64,000 nucleotides of DNA, taken from DATBQN01 sp963799925 (GTDB taxonomy: Bacteria; Acidobacteriota; Thermoanaerobaculia; Multivoradales; UBA5704). The DNA lies in contig CAWCYZ010000002.1 in the NCBI GenBank assembly GCA_963799925.1, forward strand, positions 1-64,000, given 5' to 3'. The translations under genes and the position numbers were made by a program. The notes below the pieces were generated by a model, which worked only from the letters and a program-made list of their open reading frames with translations, had not been told where the DNA came from and made no database searches. This document shows, piece by piece, positions 33,599-42,875 of this stretch; positions within the stretch are counted from its first letter, which is position 1, and every line of letters begins with the position of its first letter.

Positions 33599-35020
33599 AT
33601 GACCCCGCGCTCGACGAACCGTCAGATGACGAACCCGAAGAGAACGCTTCTCACCACGGCCCTGCTCGCCGCGGCGCTCGCCGTGCCCGGCGCCGCCCGC
33701 GCCACCCATCGCGCGCCCGCCACGCCACGCCACGCCGGCGCCTTCTCCACCGCGACCCTCGGCGGCGCCTGCTCGCTCGCCCGGCTGACGCGGGGGGACC
33801 TCCCCGCCGGCTGCCTCGCCTCGGCGGTGACCCGCCGGCCGCTCGCCGGCGACGTCGTCGAGTACAGCGCGACGCTGCGGGTCGGCCCCGGCCCGCACGA
33901 TGTGATCGGCCTACACCGCGTGACGCGGGAGCGGGCGCCCTTCGTCCCGCTCGCCGCCCGCCGGGCGGTGCTCCTGGCGCACGGCGACGCCTGGGGGTTC
34001 GACGCCGCCTTCCTCGCCAACCTGGCGACCCCCGGCGCGGCGCCCGACCACGCCTTCCCGGTCTTCCTGGCGCGGCACGGGATCGACGTCTGGGGGATCG
34101 ACTTCCGCTGGACCCTGGTGCCGGCGGCGACGACCGACTTCGCCTTCATGCAGGACTGGGGGCTGGCGACCGACGTCCACGACCTCGGCATCGCCCTGGC
34201 CGTCGCCCGCGCCGCGCGGCTGCTCGAGGGCGACGGAACCGCCAAGCTCTTCCTCCTCGGCTGGAGCCGCGGCGGGCAGACCGGCTACGCGTATCTTGAT
34301 GCCGAGACCCAGGTGCCGGGCTTCCTGCGCCAGGTGAGGGGTTTCATCCCGGTCGACATCTTCTGGAAGACCGACCAGGAGGACCTCCGCCAGGCGGCCT
34401 GCGCCCGCGCCGCCGGCGACCGCTGGGCGCTCGACACCGGCACCTACCAGAACGCCTCGGGCCAGCTCTTCTCGACCCTGGGGAGCCTCGCCCTGACGGC
34501 GCCGTCCGCGCCGTCGCCGATCCTACCCGGCCTCACCGACCGCGAGGCGGCGCTCCTCGCCGGCTCGGCGACCTTCGAGCTGCTGCCGCCGGGCCAGTCG
34601 TTCGTCCCCTTCTACCACTTCGTGGGCGGCACCTTCGCCGCGGACGGCCGGCCGACCGGCCTCAGCGACACCCCCGAGCGCGCCTGGTTCGACTTCGAGC
34701 GCGGCGCCTCCCCCTACGAGCCCACCCGCATCCTCCTCGACGGCGAGGAGACCCTCTGCGAGCAGGTCGACGTCCCGTTCGACGACCACCTGGGCGAGAT
34801 CCGGGTGCCGGTCTTCTACCTGGGGGTCGGCGGCGGCTTCGGCGAGTACGGCCTCTACACGACGACCCTCCTCGGCTCGACCGACGTCACGACGCGGGTC
34901 GTCCGCCGGCTGCCGCCCGCCGAGCGCGCGCTCGACCTCGGCCACGCCGACATCTGGAACGCGACCGCGGCGCCGAGCCTCTTCTGGCAGCCGATCCTCG
35001 ACTGGATCGCCAGCCACTGA
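33599..35020 (+). CDS. Secreted alpha/beta hydrolase
   Basis: 473 residues with a signal peptide (LLAAALAVPGAARA, cleavage near residue 35). Nucleophile elbow LLGWSRGGQTG, a preceding VWGIDFRWTLVP and a C-terminal LGHADIWNAT with a possible catalytic His support a serine hydrolase, lipase or esterase fold. Start ATG follows AGGAGGAAACCG. A strong hairpin terminator lies downstream. Substrate unknown. Confidence 0.75.
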   Translation: MTPRSTNRQMTNPKRTLLTTALLAAALAVPGAARATHRAPATPRHAGAFSTATLGGACSLARLTRGDLPAGCLASAVTRRPLAGDVVEYSATLRVGPGPHDVIGLHRVTRERAPFVPLAARRAVLLAHGDAWGFDAAFLANLATPGAAPDHAFPVFLARHGIDVWGIDFRWTLVPAATTDFAFMQDWGLATDVHDLGIALAVARAARLLEGDGTAKLFLLGWSRGGQTGYAYLDAETQVPGFLRQVRGFIPVDIFWKTDQEDLRQAACARAAGDRWALDTGTYQNASGQLFSTLGSLALTAPSAPSPILPGLTDREAALLAGSATFELLPPGQSFVPFYHFVGGTFAADGRPTGLSDTPERAWFDFERGASPYEPTRILLDGEETLCEQVDVPFDDHLGEIRVPVFYLGVGGGFGEYGLYTTTLLGSTDVTTRVVRRLPPAERALDLGHADIWNATAAPSLFWQPILDWIASH

Positions 35021-35061
35021 CCCGCCGGCACCGGCGCCGGCACCGGCACTGGATGAAGAGG

Positions 35062-35100
35062 GGGACGGGCGAGCCGCGGGGAACGCCCGTCCCGCCCATT
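35062..35100 (+). terminator. Hairpin terminator after secreted hydrolase
   Basis: A perfect 10-bp stem (GGGACGGGCG with CGCCCGTCCC, 12-base loop), followed by CCGCCCATTT. Short T-run, 41 bases after the stop. Confidence 0.55.
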
Positions 35101-35171
35101 TCGCTACGGCACCTGGACTCCGGTTCGCCGCGATTCTTGATACCTTCGGCGGCGCGACCGGAGGAGCCCTC

Positions 35172-35780
35172 ATGACCCGTCCCCTGCCCGCTCTCGACCC
35201 CCGGACCTCGGCCCTCGTCCTCATCGACCTGCAGCGCGGCATCGTCGGCCAGCCGACCCAGCCGCACCCGGCGGCCGAGGTGATCCGCAACGCCCGCCGC
35301 TTGGCGGAGGCGGCGCGGGAGCGCGGCGCCCTGGTGGTGCTGGTCCGCGTCTCCTTCGCCGCCGACGGCGCCGACGCGGTGCATGCCGACGTCGACGAGC
35401 CCTACGCCGCCCAGCGCGCGCCGGGGTGGGACGAGATCGTCCCCGAGCTCCTGCCCCTGGCCGACGTCGTCGTCTTCAAGCGGCAATGGGGCGCCTTCCA
35501 TGGCACCGACCTCGACCTCCAGCTGCGCCGCCGCGACCGGCGCACGATCGTGCTGGGCGGCATCGCGACCAACTTCGGCGTCGAGTCGACCGCCCGCGAC
35601 GCCTACGAGCGGAGCTACCAGCTCGTCCTGGTCGAGGACGCCATGTCGGCCCGGACCGCCGACGACCACGCCTTCGCCGTCGCCCGCATCTTCCCGCGCC
35701 TCGGCCGGCTGGCCGACACCGCGGGCGTGCTCGCGGCCTGGCGGGGGGAGGACGGCGGCGGCCGAGGACCGATGCCCTGA
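35172..35780 (+). CDS. Isochorismatase-family protein lacking the catalytic Cys
   Basis: 202 residues. It has the Asp of the triad in LVLIDLQRGI and the Lys in VVFKRQWGAF, but the nucleophile position reads GIATNFGVESTARDAY, with Gly where cysteine hydrolases have Cys. True isochorismatases such as EntB also use Gly there, and a broad uncharacterised subfamily carries exactly this TNFGVEST motif. It is therefore unlikely to be a nicotinamidase. ATG with a GGAGGAG site. It overlaps or abuts the glycerol kinase gene. Confidence 0.8.
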   Translation: MTRPLPALDPRTSALVLIDLQRGIVGQPTQPHPAAEVIRNARRLAEAARERGALVVLVRVSFAADGADAVHADVDEPYAAQRAPGWDEIVPELLPLADVVVFKRQWGAFHGTDLDLQLRRRDRRTIVLGGIATNFGVESTARDAYERSYQLVLVEDAMSARTADDHAFAVARIFPRLGRLADTAGVLAAWRGEDGGGRGPMP

Positions 35781-37282
35781 GCGCCCTCCTCGCCCTCGAC
35801 CAGGGGACGACGAGCTCGCGCGCCCTGGTCTTCGCCGAGTCGGGCGAGCTCCTCGGCGTGGCGCAGCGCGAGCTCGGCCAGATCTTCCCGCGGCCGGGCT
35901 GGGTCGAGCACGATCCGCTGGAGATCTGGGAATCGCAGCTCGCGGTGGCGCGCGAGGCGCTGGCGCGGTCGGGCCTCGGCGCCCGCGACGTCGCGGCGAT
36001 CGGCATCGCCAACCAGCGCGAGACGGCGGTCCTCTGGGACCGCGCCACCGGCCGCCCGCTCGCCAACGCCATCGTCTGGCAGGACCGGCGCACCGCCGCC
36101 GCCTGCGAGCGGCTGCGCCGGGACGGTCGCGAGGAGCTCTTCGCCGCGCGCACCGGCCTCACCCTCGACCCCTACTTCTCGGGCACCAAGCTCGCCTGGC
36201 TGCTCGACGCGCTGCCCGGCGCGCGGGCCGCGGCGGCGGCCGGACGGCTCGCCGCCGGCACCGTCGACTCCTGGCTGATCTGGAACCTGACCGGCGGGCT
36301 GCACGCGACGGACGCGACGAACGCCTCGCGCACCCTCCTCTACGGCCTCGCCGCCGGCGCCTGGGACCCCGAGCTCCTGGAGGTCCTGGAGATCCCGCCG
36401 CAGATCCTGCCGGAGATCCGCCCCTCGGGCGCGCTCTACGGCGAGGCCGCCGCCGACCGCTTCGGCGCCCCGATCCCCATCGCCGGCGTCCTCGGCGACC
36501 AGCAGGCGGCCCTCTTCGGCCAGGCCTGCTTCGCGCCGGGCATGGCGAAGACGACCTACGGCACCGGCGCCTTCCTGCTGCTCCACACCGGCGGCCAGCC
36601 CATCCGCTCGGCCCACGGGCTCCTCGCCTCGCCGGCCTGGCGCCTCGCCGGCGGCACCGACTTCGCCCTCGAGGGGAGCGTCTTCGCCGCCGGCGCCGCG
36701 GTGCAGTGGCTGCGCGACGGGCTCGGGATCATCCGCTCCGCCGCCGAGGTCGAGGCGCTGGCGGCGAGCGTGCCCGACGGCGGCGGCGTGGTCCTGGTGC
36801 CCGCCTTCACCGGCCTCGGCGCGCCGCACTGGGACCCCTGGGCGCGCGGCGCCCTCCTCGGCCTGACCCGCGGCACCACCGCCGCCCACATCGCCCGCGC
36901 AGCGCTCGAGGGGATCGCCCACCAGGTGGCGGACGTCCTCGCCGCCATGGAATCGGACAGCGGCAGCCCGCTCGCCGAGCTCCGGGTGGACGGCGGCGCC
37001 GCGTCGAACGACCTGCTGCTGCAGATCCAGGCCGACCTGACCGGCATGCCCGTCACGCGGCCGAAGGTGCGCGAGACGACGGCCCTCGGCGCCGCCTACC
37101 TCGCTGGCCTCACCGTCGGCGTCTTCCGCGACCTCGACGAGATCGCCGCCCGCTGGCAGCTCGAGCGCCGCTTCGACCCCGCCATGGACCAAGGCGAGCG
37201 CGCCGAGAGGCGCGCGCGTTGGGCACAGGCGGTCCGCGCCACGCGCGCGGCGGGCGGGGCCGCCGCTGCCCGATCGGTCTGA
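35777..37282 (+). CDS. glpK: Glycerol kinase
   Basis: About 500 residues of the FGGY kinase family. Diagnostic motifs: LALDQGTTSSRA (phosphate 1), GWVEHDPLEIW, IANQRET, VWQDRRT, YFSGTKLAWLLD, GDQQAALFGQ, KTTYGTGAF and the family signature FTGLGAPHWDPWARG. It phosphorylates glycerol to sn-glycerol 3-phosphate. No ATG is in frame at the expected place. Translation may begin at the CTG at 35777, whose TGA overlap is the previous stop, or the start is masked by an indel. No glpF or glpD is nearby. Confidence 0.9.
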   Translation: MSALLALDQGTTSSRALVFAESGELLGVAQRELGQIFPRPGWVEHDPLEIWESQLAVAREALARSGLGARDVAAIGIANQRETAVLWDRATGRPLANAIVWQDRRTAAACERLRRDGREELFAARTGLTLDPYFSGTKLAWLLDALPGARAAAAAGRLAAGTVDSWLIWNLTGGLHATDATNASRTLLYGLAAGAWDPELLEVLEIPPQILPEIRPSGALYGEAAADRFGAPIPIAGVLGDQQAALFGQACFAPGMAKTTYGTGAFLLLHTGGQPIRSAHGLLASPAWRLAGGTDFALEGSVFAAGAAVQWLRDGLGIIRSAAEVEALAASVPDGGGVVLVPAFTGLGAPHWDPWARGALLGLTRGTTAAHIARAALEGIAHQVADVLAAMESDSGSPLAELRVDGGAASNDLLLQIQADLTGMPVTRPKVRETTALGAAYLAGLTVGVFRDLDEIAARWQLERRFDPAMDQGERAERRARWAQAVRATRAAGGAAAARSV

Positions 37283-37464
37283 CCGTCGTCGACCACGAAT
37301 CACCGTGCCTGCGAGAGAAACCGCAGCGGCGCATTCGTCTACCGCCGGGGCGGAGCGCCGGCCTTGCCGCCCGGGTGTGTCGCCGGCGTTGGTGGCCGTT
37401 GTGGCGTGGAGACGCCCCGACGGCGGTGGCCTCGGCAGGTCAGTGGTCAGGGACTGGGGCGTCT

Positions 37465-37887
37465 CTACGGCTCTACGACTGCCGGTCGGAGGTGAGGATC
37501 GGCATTCTCTAGCTGGCCTTGTGCGATGAGCAGACGATCGAACGGGTCCGCGTGATGCCGCGGCAGGCTCCCGGCGTGTAAGGCATGGCTGTGCTGGATC
37601 GGTAGAGGAGAGGTACCGCTCGTCTCCATCCGTGCCAAGACGTACTCGATGGGCTGCACGGGAAGAGGAAGCTTGCCGAGCGCATAATTGAGCGCGATCT
37701 CCCATGCGCTCGCGGCCGACAGAAAGAGCTGGTTCTCAGGGTTTTCGAGCAATGCCCGCGCCGGTGGAAGACAGCCGGCTCGATTGGGCTTGCATCCACG
37801 GACGGCCGGCGGCTCCTCCGGCGGCACTCCCTGGAGCACGGCTTCGACGACCGCGGTGGCCTCGACCCCGAGGAGCGCCAGGAGCAC
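37465..37887 (-). pseudogene. PIN-domain (VapC-type) toxin remnant joined to a permease gene fragment
   Basis: The ORF is chimeric. Residues 1-30 (LLGVEATAVVEAVLQGVPPE) are the copied C-terminus of the AI-2E-type permease encoded at 39.7 kb. From about residue 43 it is a PIN-domain toxin: ARALLENPENQLFLSAASAW with EIALNYALGKLPLPV, then HHADPFDRLLIAQ. The N-terminal strand with the first catalytic Asp (usually LLDTHVLLW) and the C-terminal VTxD segment are missing, so it cannot be a working nuclease. No VapB antitoxin gene is adjacent. Probably debris of a TA module at the edge of an island. Confidence 0.65.
37803..37867. repeat. 65-bp direct repeat, left copy
   Basis: Identical in 64 of 65 positions to 39735-39799, which lies inside the 3' end of the AI-2E-type permease gene. 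The two copies have the same orientation and enclose a 1.9-kb segment with a glycosyltransferase gene. The left copy lacks the last 26 bases of the permease gene. Confidence 0.9.
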
Positions 37888-37923
37888 CGCCGGCGTCCGC
37901 CACAGGCGTCAGGCTCCGCCGAT

Positions 37924-37942
37924 AGTTTATGCGTGATAAACT
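37924..37942. repeat. AT-rich inverted repeat at island edge
   Basis: AGTTTAT (37924-37930) and ATAAACT (37936-37942) form a perfect 7-bp stem with a 5-base loop. It is a rare AT-rich stretch here, just inside the left 65-bp repeat and about 100 bases upstream of the glycosyltransferase gene. Confidence 0.6.
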
Positions 37943-38044
37943 GAATAAGCCGAGCGCTGGATTGGGGATTGTCGTGTCCTGTCTCGCTGTACCTGCGGCG
38001 TCCCGAGATCGTCGCGCTGCCGGCCAGGCACTGCGGAGGTGTCT

Positions 38045-39694
38045 ATGAAGGCTTTGTTGATCGCAGGTTTGCCGCCCGACCAGCAGCAGCTCAAGGATCG
38101 CGGTCCCGCCAGAGTCAGTGTGTTCGGGGCCGCCACGCACGAGATCGATTCCGTCCGCGCGCTCCTCGAGTACGGTACCTACGATCGTTACTACTTCTTC
38201 GACAACCAGCCGCTCGGCGCAGCAGGTCCCGCACCGCCCTTGCCCGATTGGGCCTCGGGGCGAGCCGAGATCATCGATCCCACGACCATCGGCCAGCTGG
38301 CCTCGATCGATCACCTGGTCATGATGACCGGCCGTTCTCTGATCCATACTCTCGTCCCGCTGCGGGCGGTCTGCGGCGCGAGCTGGCCGGCGGTCGGTTT
38401 CATCCATTCTCTCGCCAACACCACGACGCCCTTGATGATGATGGGCATGCTGGTTTCGGGCGTCAACGAAGCGGATGCGCTGATCTGCTCCACGGCCTCC
38501 GGCCGGCGGGTCATCGAGCAGCTCTTCGCTGCCATGGCCGAGGACAACCCGGCGCTGCCGCGACGGGTGCCGGTCGAGCTGCCGGTAATCCCGCTCGCCG
38601 TCGACTGCCGCAGAGCCCCGACCGCGCGCTCTCTGGCGCGGCAGAGGCTCGAGATCCCACCCGACGCCGGTGTGCTGCTGTGTCTGGGCCGCTTCTCACC
38701 CGTGTCCAAATGCGATCTGGCACCCCTGGTGCTGGCGTTTCTGCGCCAGTTCGGCGGTGACCGCCCCGCGCCGATCCTGCTCCTGGCGGGGGACGACACC
38801 CAGCATCGAATGGCCGACCTGCTGCGGGCCTACTGTGCCGATGTCGGCGCTGCCGACCTTGTGCGGATCAAGCCCGACTGCACTCAGCAGGAGCGAGCGG
38901 ACCTCTTCGGTGCGGCGGACGTATTCGTGGCGCCCAACGACAATCTCCAGGAGACCTTCGGGCTCGCGCTCGTGGAGGCGATGGCGGCCGGTCTACCGGT
39001 GCTCGCGTCGGACTGGGACGGGCACAAAGAGCTGGTCCGCCAGGGCGAAACCGGCTTCCTCTCGCCCGTCTATTGCCCCAGCTTCGGCGATGAGTGCGAG
39101 CTGACCGCCGTCGGCAGCTCCTTCGAGGTGCGCAACACTTTCCTGGCCAGCACGACGGCGGTCGACTGCGACGCCATGATGATCAAGGCGCGCCTTCTCC
39201 TGGAGGACGACGCGCTGCGGCGCCGCCTCGGCGACGCCGGGCGATGCTGGGCGCGTGCGGATTTCGATTACACGGCCGTGGTCCCGAGATGGGAGTCCCT
39301 GTGGGACGAGTTGGCGGCCAGGGCGCGGGCGCGGTGCGGCCCCGGCGCGAGCCCGCGGAGCCCGTTCGCCTACCGGGCGCAGAGGATGTTCGCCCACTAC
39401 CCGACGAGGGTGCTCACGGACGCCGATCTCATCCGCGTCACCGCCGCCGGCAAGGAGTGGCTCGACCGCCGCACGCCGCTCGGCGTCTTCGAGCCCATCA
39501 CGCGCGCCTTTCCGAGCGAGGAGCTGCGAGGGATCGTCTCGCGCCTCGCCGAGCGATCAGAGCCTGTCGCGCTCGGCTCCGCCGTCGCGCAGCTGCGGCA
39601 GGCGGGGCATGGCGACCTCGCCGCCCGCGCCTACCTGGCACGCCTACAGAAGTACGGTCTTCTTGGGCTGATCGTAGACATCGCCGTGTCGTAG
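38045..39694 (+). CDS. GT4-type glycosyltransferase
   Basis: 549 residues. GT-B fold with the glycosyltransferase-1 signature: VLLCLGRFSPVSKCDL, then LFGAADVFVAPNDNLQETFG, then LALVEAMAAGLPVLASDWDG (donor-binding E-x7-E pattern). The N-terminal acceptor domain has NTTTPLMMMGMLV, and the C-terminal 110 residues form an extra helical domain. ATG at 38045 with GGAGG five bases before. Base composition and codon use are visibly less GC-biased than the neighbours, and the gene is enclosed by a direct repeat, both pointing to acquisition. Likely a cell-surface polysaccharide enzyme. Confidence 0.85.
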   Translation: MKALLIAGLPPDQQQLKDRGPARVSVFGAATHEIDSVRALLEYGTYDRYYFFDNQPLGAAGPAPPLPDWASGRAEIIDPTTIGQLASIDHLVMMTGRSLIHTLVPLRAVCGASWPAVGFIHSLANTTTPLMMMGMLVSGVNEADALICSTASGRRVIEQLFAAMAEDNPALPRRVPVELPVIPLAVDCRRAPTARSLARQRLEIPPDAGVLLCLGRFSPVSKCDLAPLVLAFLRQFGGDRPAPILLLAGDDTQHRMADLLRAYCADVGAADLVRIKPDCTQQERADLFGAADVFVAPNDNLQETFGLALVEAMAAGLPVLASDWDGHKELVRQGETGFLSPVYCPSFGDECELTAVGSSFEVRNTFLASTTAVDCDAMMIKARLLLEDDALRRRLGDAGRCWARADFDYTAVVPRWESLWDELAARARARCGPGASPRSPFAYRAQRMFAHYPTRVLTDADLIRVTAAGKEWLDRRTPLGVFEPITRAFPSEELRGIVSRLAERSEPVALGSAVAQLRQAGHGDLAARAYLARLQKYGLLGLIVDIAVS

Positions 39695-39708
39695 CCGCAA
39701 CTCGCGCC

Positions 39709-40890
39709 CTACGGCTCGACGATCGCGGACGCCGCGGCCGGCGGCTCCTCCGGCGGGACTCCCTGGAGCACGGCTTCGACGACCGCGGTGGCCTCGACCT
39801 CGGAGACGGCCTGCTCCAGGGCCGAGTGGTCGTCGAGGACGTGCTCGCCCAGGTAGTCGGAGAGCCAGATGCGCTCGACGATCGGATAGGCGGCGACCAG
39901 CGGCAGGATGAGGAGCGCGCCGGCGATCCCCTGCAGGCGCCCGCCGATGGCGAGAGCGATCAGCACGACGAGGGGCGACAGGCGCAGGTGCCGGCCGTAG
40001 AGGCGCGGCACCAGGACGTAGCCCTCGAAGGTGGCGTAGAGCAGGTAGAGGAGGAGCACCGCGCCCGCCGCGACGTGCGACACGGTGAGCGCCAGAAGCA
40101 CCGCCGGAGTGGTCGCGATGACGATGCCGACGAGGGGGATGACGTCGCAGATCCCGGCGAGGAGGGCGAGCGGGATGACGGCCGGCACGTGGAAGACGGT
40201 CAGCACCAGGAAGGCGAAGCCGGTGAACAGCAGGGTGGTGACGATCTGCGCCCGCATGTAGGCGAGGACCACGTCGGAGACCTCGGGGATCGTCTCCGCC
40301 ATCTTCGCGCGGTGGCGGCGCGGCATGTAGGCGAGCAGCCAGGCGTAGGTGCGCTTGCCGTGGTAGAGGAGGTAGAGGGTCAGCGTGAAGCCGAAGACGC
40401 CGCCGGCGAGGGCCTCGACCGCCACCTCCCCCCAGACCAGGGGCTTCTGCAGCCAGGTCGCGACCTGCGGCGAGCGCGGCAGCTGAAACACCTCCTCGAG
40501 CACCCCGGCGAGGAACGGCGAGGCCGGGCGCACCCGCGCCACGACGCGATGGCTGAAGGCCGAGAGGTTCCGCGACAGGCTCTGGATCTGCTCGGCGAGG
40601 GGCGGCGCGACGAAGAGCAGGGCCAGCGCGACCAGCGCCACGGCGCTGGCGCCGAGGAGGACCACCGCCAGGCCGCGCGACATCCCCCGCCGCTCGGCCC
40701 AGTCGACGAGCGGCTCCGCGGTGATCGCCAGCAACAGGGCGAAGACGCAGATCAGCAGCAGCGTCCAGAGCTCGTGAGCGGCCCAGAGGAGCGCCGCCGC
40801 GATCAGGATGCGGAAGATCGTGGCCCAGCGCAGCTGCGGCCTCTCGGGCTCGGGGAGCGGGACGGCGGGGCGGCGGACCGGGGGCATCAT
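39709..40890 (-). CDS. AI-2E/PerM-family membrane transporter
   Basis: 393 residues with about eight transmembrane helices. It shows the usual layout: two N-terminal helices (IFRILIAAALLWAA and LLLICVFALLLAITAEPLVD), a soluble stretch, then the conserved C-terminal helices with GICDVIPLVGIVIATTPAVL and LVPRLYGRHLRLSPLVVLIA. Family members include TqsA-like exporters and Na+/H+ antiporters; substrate cannot be told. Its start overlaps the stop of the M20 peptidase gene (ATGA). The last 90 bases contain the sequence duplicated at 37.8 kb. Confidence 0.88.
   Translation of the reverse strand: MMPPVRRPAVPLPEPERPQLRWATIFRILIAAALLWAAHELWTLLLICVFALLLAITAEPLVDWAERRGMSRGLAVVLLGASAVALVALALLFVAPPLAEQIQSLSRNLSAFSHRVVARVRPASPFLAGVLEEVFQLPRSPQVATWLQKPLVWGEVAVEALAGGVFGFTLTLYLLYHGKRTYAWLLAYMPRRHRAKMAETIPEVSDVVLAYMRAQIVTTLLFTGFAFLVLTVFHVPAVIPLALLAGICDVIPLVGIVIATTPAVLLALTVSHVAAGAVLLLYLLYATFEGYVLVPRLYGRHLRLSPLVVLIALAIGGRLQGIAGALLILPLVAAYPIVERIWLSDYLGEHVLDDHSALEQAVSEVEATAVVEAVLQGVPPEEPPAAASAIVEP
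39735..39799. repeat. 65-bp direct repeat, right copy
   Basis: Part of the permease coding sequence (encodes VEATAVVEAVLQGVPPEEPP). This is the presumed original of the copy at 37803-37867. Confidence 0.9.
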
Positions 40891-42533
40891 CTGAAATCTC
40901 CAGCCGGGGAAGCTCCAGCGGGAGCGCGGGCGGGATGTCGCGCGGGCGGCGCGGAGAGCCTCGCCGGCGCTTCATCCGGCTTCCCGGAGAGGCCCGCGAA
41001 CAGCGAGGCATAGAGCTCGATGCCGTCCCAGAGGTTCTGCAGGCGGAGGTTCTCGTTCGCGGCGTGCTGGTTGTCGTCGTGGTTGGCGATCGGCAGCCCG
41101 ATCACCGGCACGCTCGGAGCGCCCGGGGCGGGCTGCACACCCGACGCGCCTCCCGGCCGCTGGAACAGGTACATCGGGATGCTGCCGCCGAGGGTCGGCA
41201 GGCGGACCGGCGTGTGCCCGGCGGCGGTCATGATCGCCGCCACCTCGCGCGACAGCGGCAGGTCGAGCGGCGTGCGCGCCGGCGGGTAGCCGGCGCCCCA
41301 GGCGACCTGGACGAGCTTCGGATGGCGGCTGCGGGTCGCGGCGTCGGGCGGCCCGCGGACGATGGTGTAGCCCTGGGCCGCGATGTGCCGCTCGACGAGC
41401 GCCTCGACCGCGCCGGGCGTCTCGTCCGGGACGAGGCGGAAGTCGATCGACGCCCGCGCCTCGGTCGCGATGGTGTTCGACGCCTGGGCGCCGACGTGCC
41501 CCGCCTGCAGGCCGCGGACGTTGAGCGCCGGGAGCATCAGCCGCTCGTCGAGCCGCTCGCCGCCGCCTTCCTCGCCGGCGATCTCGAATTCGCGCCGGAG
41601 GCCGGCCTCGACGCGGGGAACGGCGGCGATGGCCGCCCGCTCCGCCGGCGATGGCGGCTTGACGTCGGCGTAGAAGCCGGCGATGAGGATGCGCCCGTCG
41701 TCGTCGCGCATCGAAGCGAGGAGGCGGGCGAGGCGCGCCGCCGGGTTCGGCGCCCAGTTGCCGTAGTGGCCGTCGTGCAGCCCCTTGACCGGCCCGTAGA
41801 CGGTCAGCTCGAGGTCGACGACGCCGCGCGCGCCAAAGAAGAGGAGCGGCCGCCGGCTCTGATGGACCGGCCCGTCGCAGAGGACCCAGGCGTCGGGGCG
41901 CAGCACGTCCGGGTACTTGGCGAGATAGGCCGCGAGGTGCGGCGAGCCGGCCTCCTCCTCCCCCTCGAAGACGAAGCGCAGGTTGACCGCGGGCCGGCGG
42001 CCGGCGGCGCCGAGGGCGTCGAGCGCCGCGGCCATGGCGAGGATCGGCGCCTTGTCGTCCCCGGCCGAGCGGGCGTAGAGGCGCCACTCCGGATCGATCG
42101 CCGGAGCGCGCCGCCAGTCGACGTCCCGGCCGCCCGCGTCGCGCATCTCCGGCGTCCATGGCGGGCTCTGCCACTGCGCCGCGTCGACCGGCTGCCCGTC
42201 GTAATGGGCGTAGAACGCGACCGTCCGCGCCGCGCCCGGTGCCGCGAGGTCGCCGACGACGAGCGGCGGCGCCCCGGCGAGCGTCAGCCGGCGCGTCCGC
42301 ACGCCGCGCCGCGCCAGCATCGCCTCGACCGCCGCCGCGTTCCGCTCGATGCCCGCCGCGTCGCTCGCCAGGTTGGGGATGGCGAGGAAGTCGGCGAATT
42401 CGCCGATCACCGCGCGCTCGTGCCCCGCCCGCCACGCCCGCGCCGCGCCGGCGACCGCCGCCGGATCGGCCGCCGGCGCGCCGCCGAGGCCGCCAGCGGC
42501 GAAGAGAAGAAGGATGGCGAAGAGGGTCTGCAT
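40887..42533 (-). CDS. Secreted M20-family zinc peptidase
   Basis: 548 residues with a signal peptide (LFAILLLFAAGGLGGAPA). Metal ligands of the M20 family are clear: His in FYAHYDGQPVDA, Asp in YARSAGDDKAPILAM, Glu-Glu in FVFEGEEEAGSPH, Asp in WVLCDGPVH, and a late NHDDNQHAANENLR. The dimerisation domain is present (about 230-380). Likely a periplasmic di- or aminopeptidase, or carboxypeptidase. The stop overlaps the start of the permease gene, so uptake or export of its product is possible. Confidence 0.85.
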   Translation of the reverse strand: MQTLFAILLLFAAGGLGGAPAADPAAVAGAARAWRAGHERAVIGEFADFLAIPNLASDAAGIERNAAAVEAMLARRGVRTRRLTLAGAPPLVVGDLAAPGAARTVAFYAHYDGQPVDAAQWQSPPWTPEMRDAGGRDVDWRRAPAIDPEWRLYARSAGDDKAPILAMAAALDALGAAGRRPAVNLRFVFEGEEEAGSPHLAAYLAKYPDVLRPDAWVLCDGPVHQSRRPLLFFGARGVVDLELTVYGPVKGLHDGHYGNWAPNPAARLARLLASMRDDDGRILIAGFYADVKPPSPAERAAIAAVPRVEAGLRREFEIAGEEGGGERLDERLMLPALNVRGLQAGHVGAQASNTIATEARASIDFRLVPDETPGAVEALVERHIAAQGYTIVRGPPDAATRSRHPKLVQVAWGAGYPPARTPLDLPLSREVAAIMTAAGHTPVRLPTLGGSIPMYLFQRPGGASGVQPAPGAPSVPVIGLPIANHDDNQHAANENLRLQNLWDGIELYASLFAGLSGKPDEAPARLSAPPARHPARAPAGASPAGDFR

Positions 42534-42559
42534 GGCAGGCGGGCCTACTCTAGTGGAAG

Positions 42560-42565
42560 TAGAAT
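42560..42565 (+). promoter_or_regulatory. TAGAAT box before a small ORF
   Basis: TAGAAT ends six bases before a GTG at 42572. The spacing matches other leaderless starts in this window. Confidence 0.3.
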
Positions 42566-42571
42566 CGGCCG

Positions 42572-42763
42572 GTGCTCGATCCGCTCCGGCTCACCCTGCC
42601 CTGGACATCCTGCCGCCGCTTTCGCCGCGACGGGGCATCGATCGCCCGCGCCCTCGGCGGCGTGCGGGCGGCGAGCGGCCTGCCCCGCGGGCTGACGACC
42701 TACCTGCCCAGCACGGTCCCGGCTCGCCCGCTCCCCAAGGGGCCGGAACGGCGCGGGTTGTAG
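42572..42763 (+). CDS. Possible small leaderless ORF
   Basis: A 63-codon frame beginning with GTG (LDPLRLTLPWTSCRRFRRDG...) six bases after a TAGAAT box. The product is Arg/Pro-rich and resembles nothing I know. It lies in a 388-bp gap (42534-42921) that otherwise shows only a hairpin. Could be a real small protein, the start of a truncated gene, or chance. Confidence 0.25.
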   Translation: MLDPLRLTLPWTSCRRFRRDGASIARALGGVRAASGLPRGLTTYLPSTVPARPLPKGPERRGL

Positions 42764-42875
42764 AACCTGCCACGCCGCGCGCCCGCGAGCCGCCCGCGAG
42801 CCGCCCGAAGCCGAATACCGAGCCCGCGGTACGACGGGCCGACCGACAGCGAAAAAACAGGAGAAGAGTCAGGGA

